From NCBI GenBank assembly GCA_002348265.1, contig DEAT01000029.1, positions 1-6,970 of the forward strand: a DNA stretch of 6,970 nucleotides, in the 5' to 3' direction. The position numbers and the translations under genes are program-made. The notes under the pieces were generated by a model. It was given only the letters and a program-made list of their open reading frames with translations. It made no database searches and was not told the DNA's origin. Shown here in pieces: positions 6,575-6,970 of this stretch (its first letter is position 1; every line of letters begins with the position of its first letter). The stretch comes from Gemmatimonadales bacterium UBA2975. Lineage in GTDB: Bacteria > Gemmatimonadota > Gemmatimonadetes > Longimicrobiales > Gaopeijiaceae.

Positions 6575-6727
6575 CGGACCGCTTGATCTGTGACCTAGCA
6601 GCAGGGGTCTCATGTCTTGTGAAAGAAGCTCACAGTCCGAGGGTGATAAAGAGCCCCCAGTACATTGGTCGGCAAGGCTCAATTAGCTTCCTGCGCCGCC
6701 CACCTGAACGTCCATGTCTGAAGATCC
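6575..6727. other. intergenic region between the Wzz-type gene and typA
   Basis: These 153 bp contain no recognisable gene, tRNA or Rho-independent terminator. A nested pair of imperfect inverted repeats is present: 6604-6611 with 6651-6658 (seven of eight pairs), enclosing TGTGA/TCACA at 6618-6622 and 6630-6634 with a 7-base loop. A compact palindrome, AGCGGACCGCT, overlaps the upstream stop codon (6573-6583). The region should carry the typA promoter and leader unless typA is read through from upstream, but no strong -35/-10 pair is visible. Confidence 0.4.
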
Positions 6728-6970
6728 ATGGCTATTCGCAATATCGCGATCATCGCGCACGTTGATCACGGGAAGACTACCTTGGTCGACCAGATGTTTG
6801 GTCAAGCGGGAATCTTCCGAGAAAACCAGACGATCGAGGAGCGGGTTATGGATTCGAACCCGCTTGAGAAAGAGCGGGGGATAACCATTCTCGCGAAGAA
6901 CACCGCCGTCCATTGGAACGATGTGAAGATCAATATTGTCGACACACCGGGCCACGCCGACTTCGGTGGC
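6728..6970 (+). CDS. typA: TypA/BipA ribosome-associated GTPase, N-terminal 81 residues (3'-truncated by window edge)
   Basis: The frame starts at ATG 6728 and is open to the end of the window. The first residues, NIAIIAHVDHGKTTLVDQM, contain the G1 P-loop (HVDHGKT, 11-17) of translational GTPases. FRENQTIEERVMDSNPLEKERGITILAKNT (30-59 region) is the TypA form of the switch-I/G2 segment, distinct from that of LepA or EF-G, and VDTPGHADFGG (71-81) is the G3 motif. TypA is about 600 residues in full, so only about one eighth is visible. It is a ribosome-binding GTPase involved in ribosome assembly and in growth under stress or cold. No clear Shine-Dalgarno precedes the ATG; GAAGAT at 6720-6725 is a weak candidate. 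An ATG at 6714 is out of frame. Identification is secure even from this fragment. Confidence 0.96.
   Translation, partial: MAIRNIAIIAHVDHGKTTLVDQMFGQAGIFRENQTIEERVMDSNPLEKERGITILAKNTAVHWNDVKINIVDTPGHADFGG

Noticed and set aside
6302..6682. 126-codon minus-strand open frame across the end of the Wzz-type gene and the following gap
   Set aside because: Most of it is antisense to the TM2 end of the Wzz-type protein, and the product has no recognisable domain.

Overview
The window is bacterial chromosome of moderate G+C with dense coding, short gaps and GTG as well as ATG starts. Six protein genes and one unrecognised small ORF account for nearly all of it. The mix suggests a Gram-negative-type bacterium with an envelope and a periplasm: ApaG, a signal-peptide D-aminoacylase-like amidohydrolase, a bacterial deoxyhypusine-synthase-like enzyme, a Wzz-type polysaccharide protein and TypA/BipA. 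The lineage cannot be fixed from sequence alone. An environmental group such as Gemmatimonadota is a guess based on the style of the amidohydrolase and the glycosidase-like protein. There is no tRNA, rRNA, transposase, CRISPR array or phage gene, so nothing marks this as a mobile region.

Layout. 1-411 (+) is the 3' part of apaG, cut by the left window edge. 475-675 (+) is a small acidic-tailed ORF of unknown function. It converges, 21 bp apart, on a large minus-strand gene (697-2448) whose C-terminal half resembles (alpha/alpha)6-barrel glycosidases. A 207-bp divergent intergenic region (2449-2655) separates that gene from a plus-strand pair: a secreted N-acyl-D-amino-acid-deacylase-like amidohydrolase (2656-4251) and, 32 bp later, a deoxyhypusine-synthase family protein (4284-5264). 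After 245 bp with a candidate sigma70-type promoter comes a two-TM Wzz-domain protein (5510-6574). A 153-bp gap then leads to typA, of which only the first 81 codons are present (6728-6970).

How the genes may work together. The amidohydrolase and the DHS-like gene are the only probable operon; their joint role is unknown. The DHS-like enzyme is the most notable gene, because bacteria lack the eIF5A substrate of classical DHS. It keeps the catalytic-lysine motif but lacks the His-His pair of the eukaryotic enzyme, which fits a polyamine-type reaction such as homospermidine formation. The rest looks like unrelated housekeeping and envelope genes. I found no convincing undescribed multi-gene system. 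The best leads are the DHS-like enzyme, the altered metal-site loop of the amidohydrolase, the degenerate glycosidase-like protein and a cluster of hairpins inside its gene.
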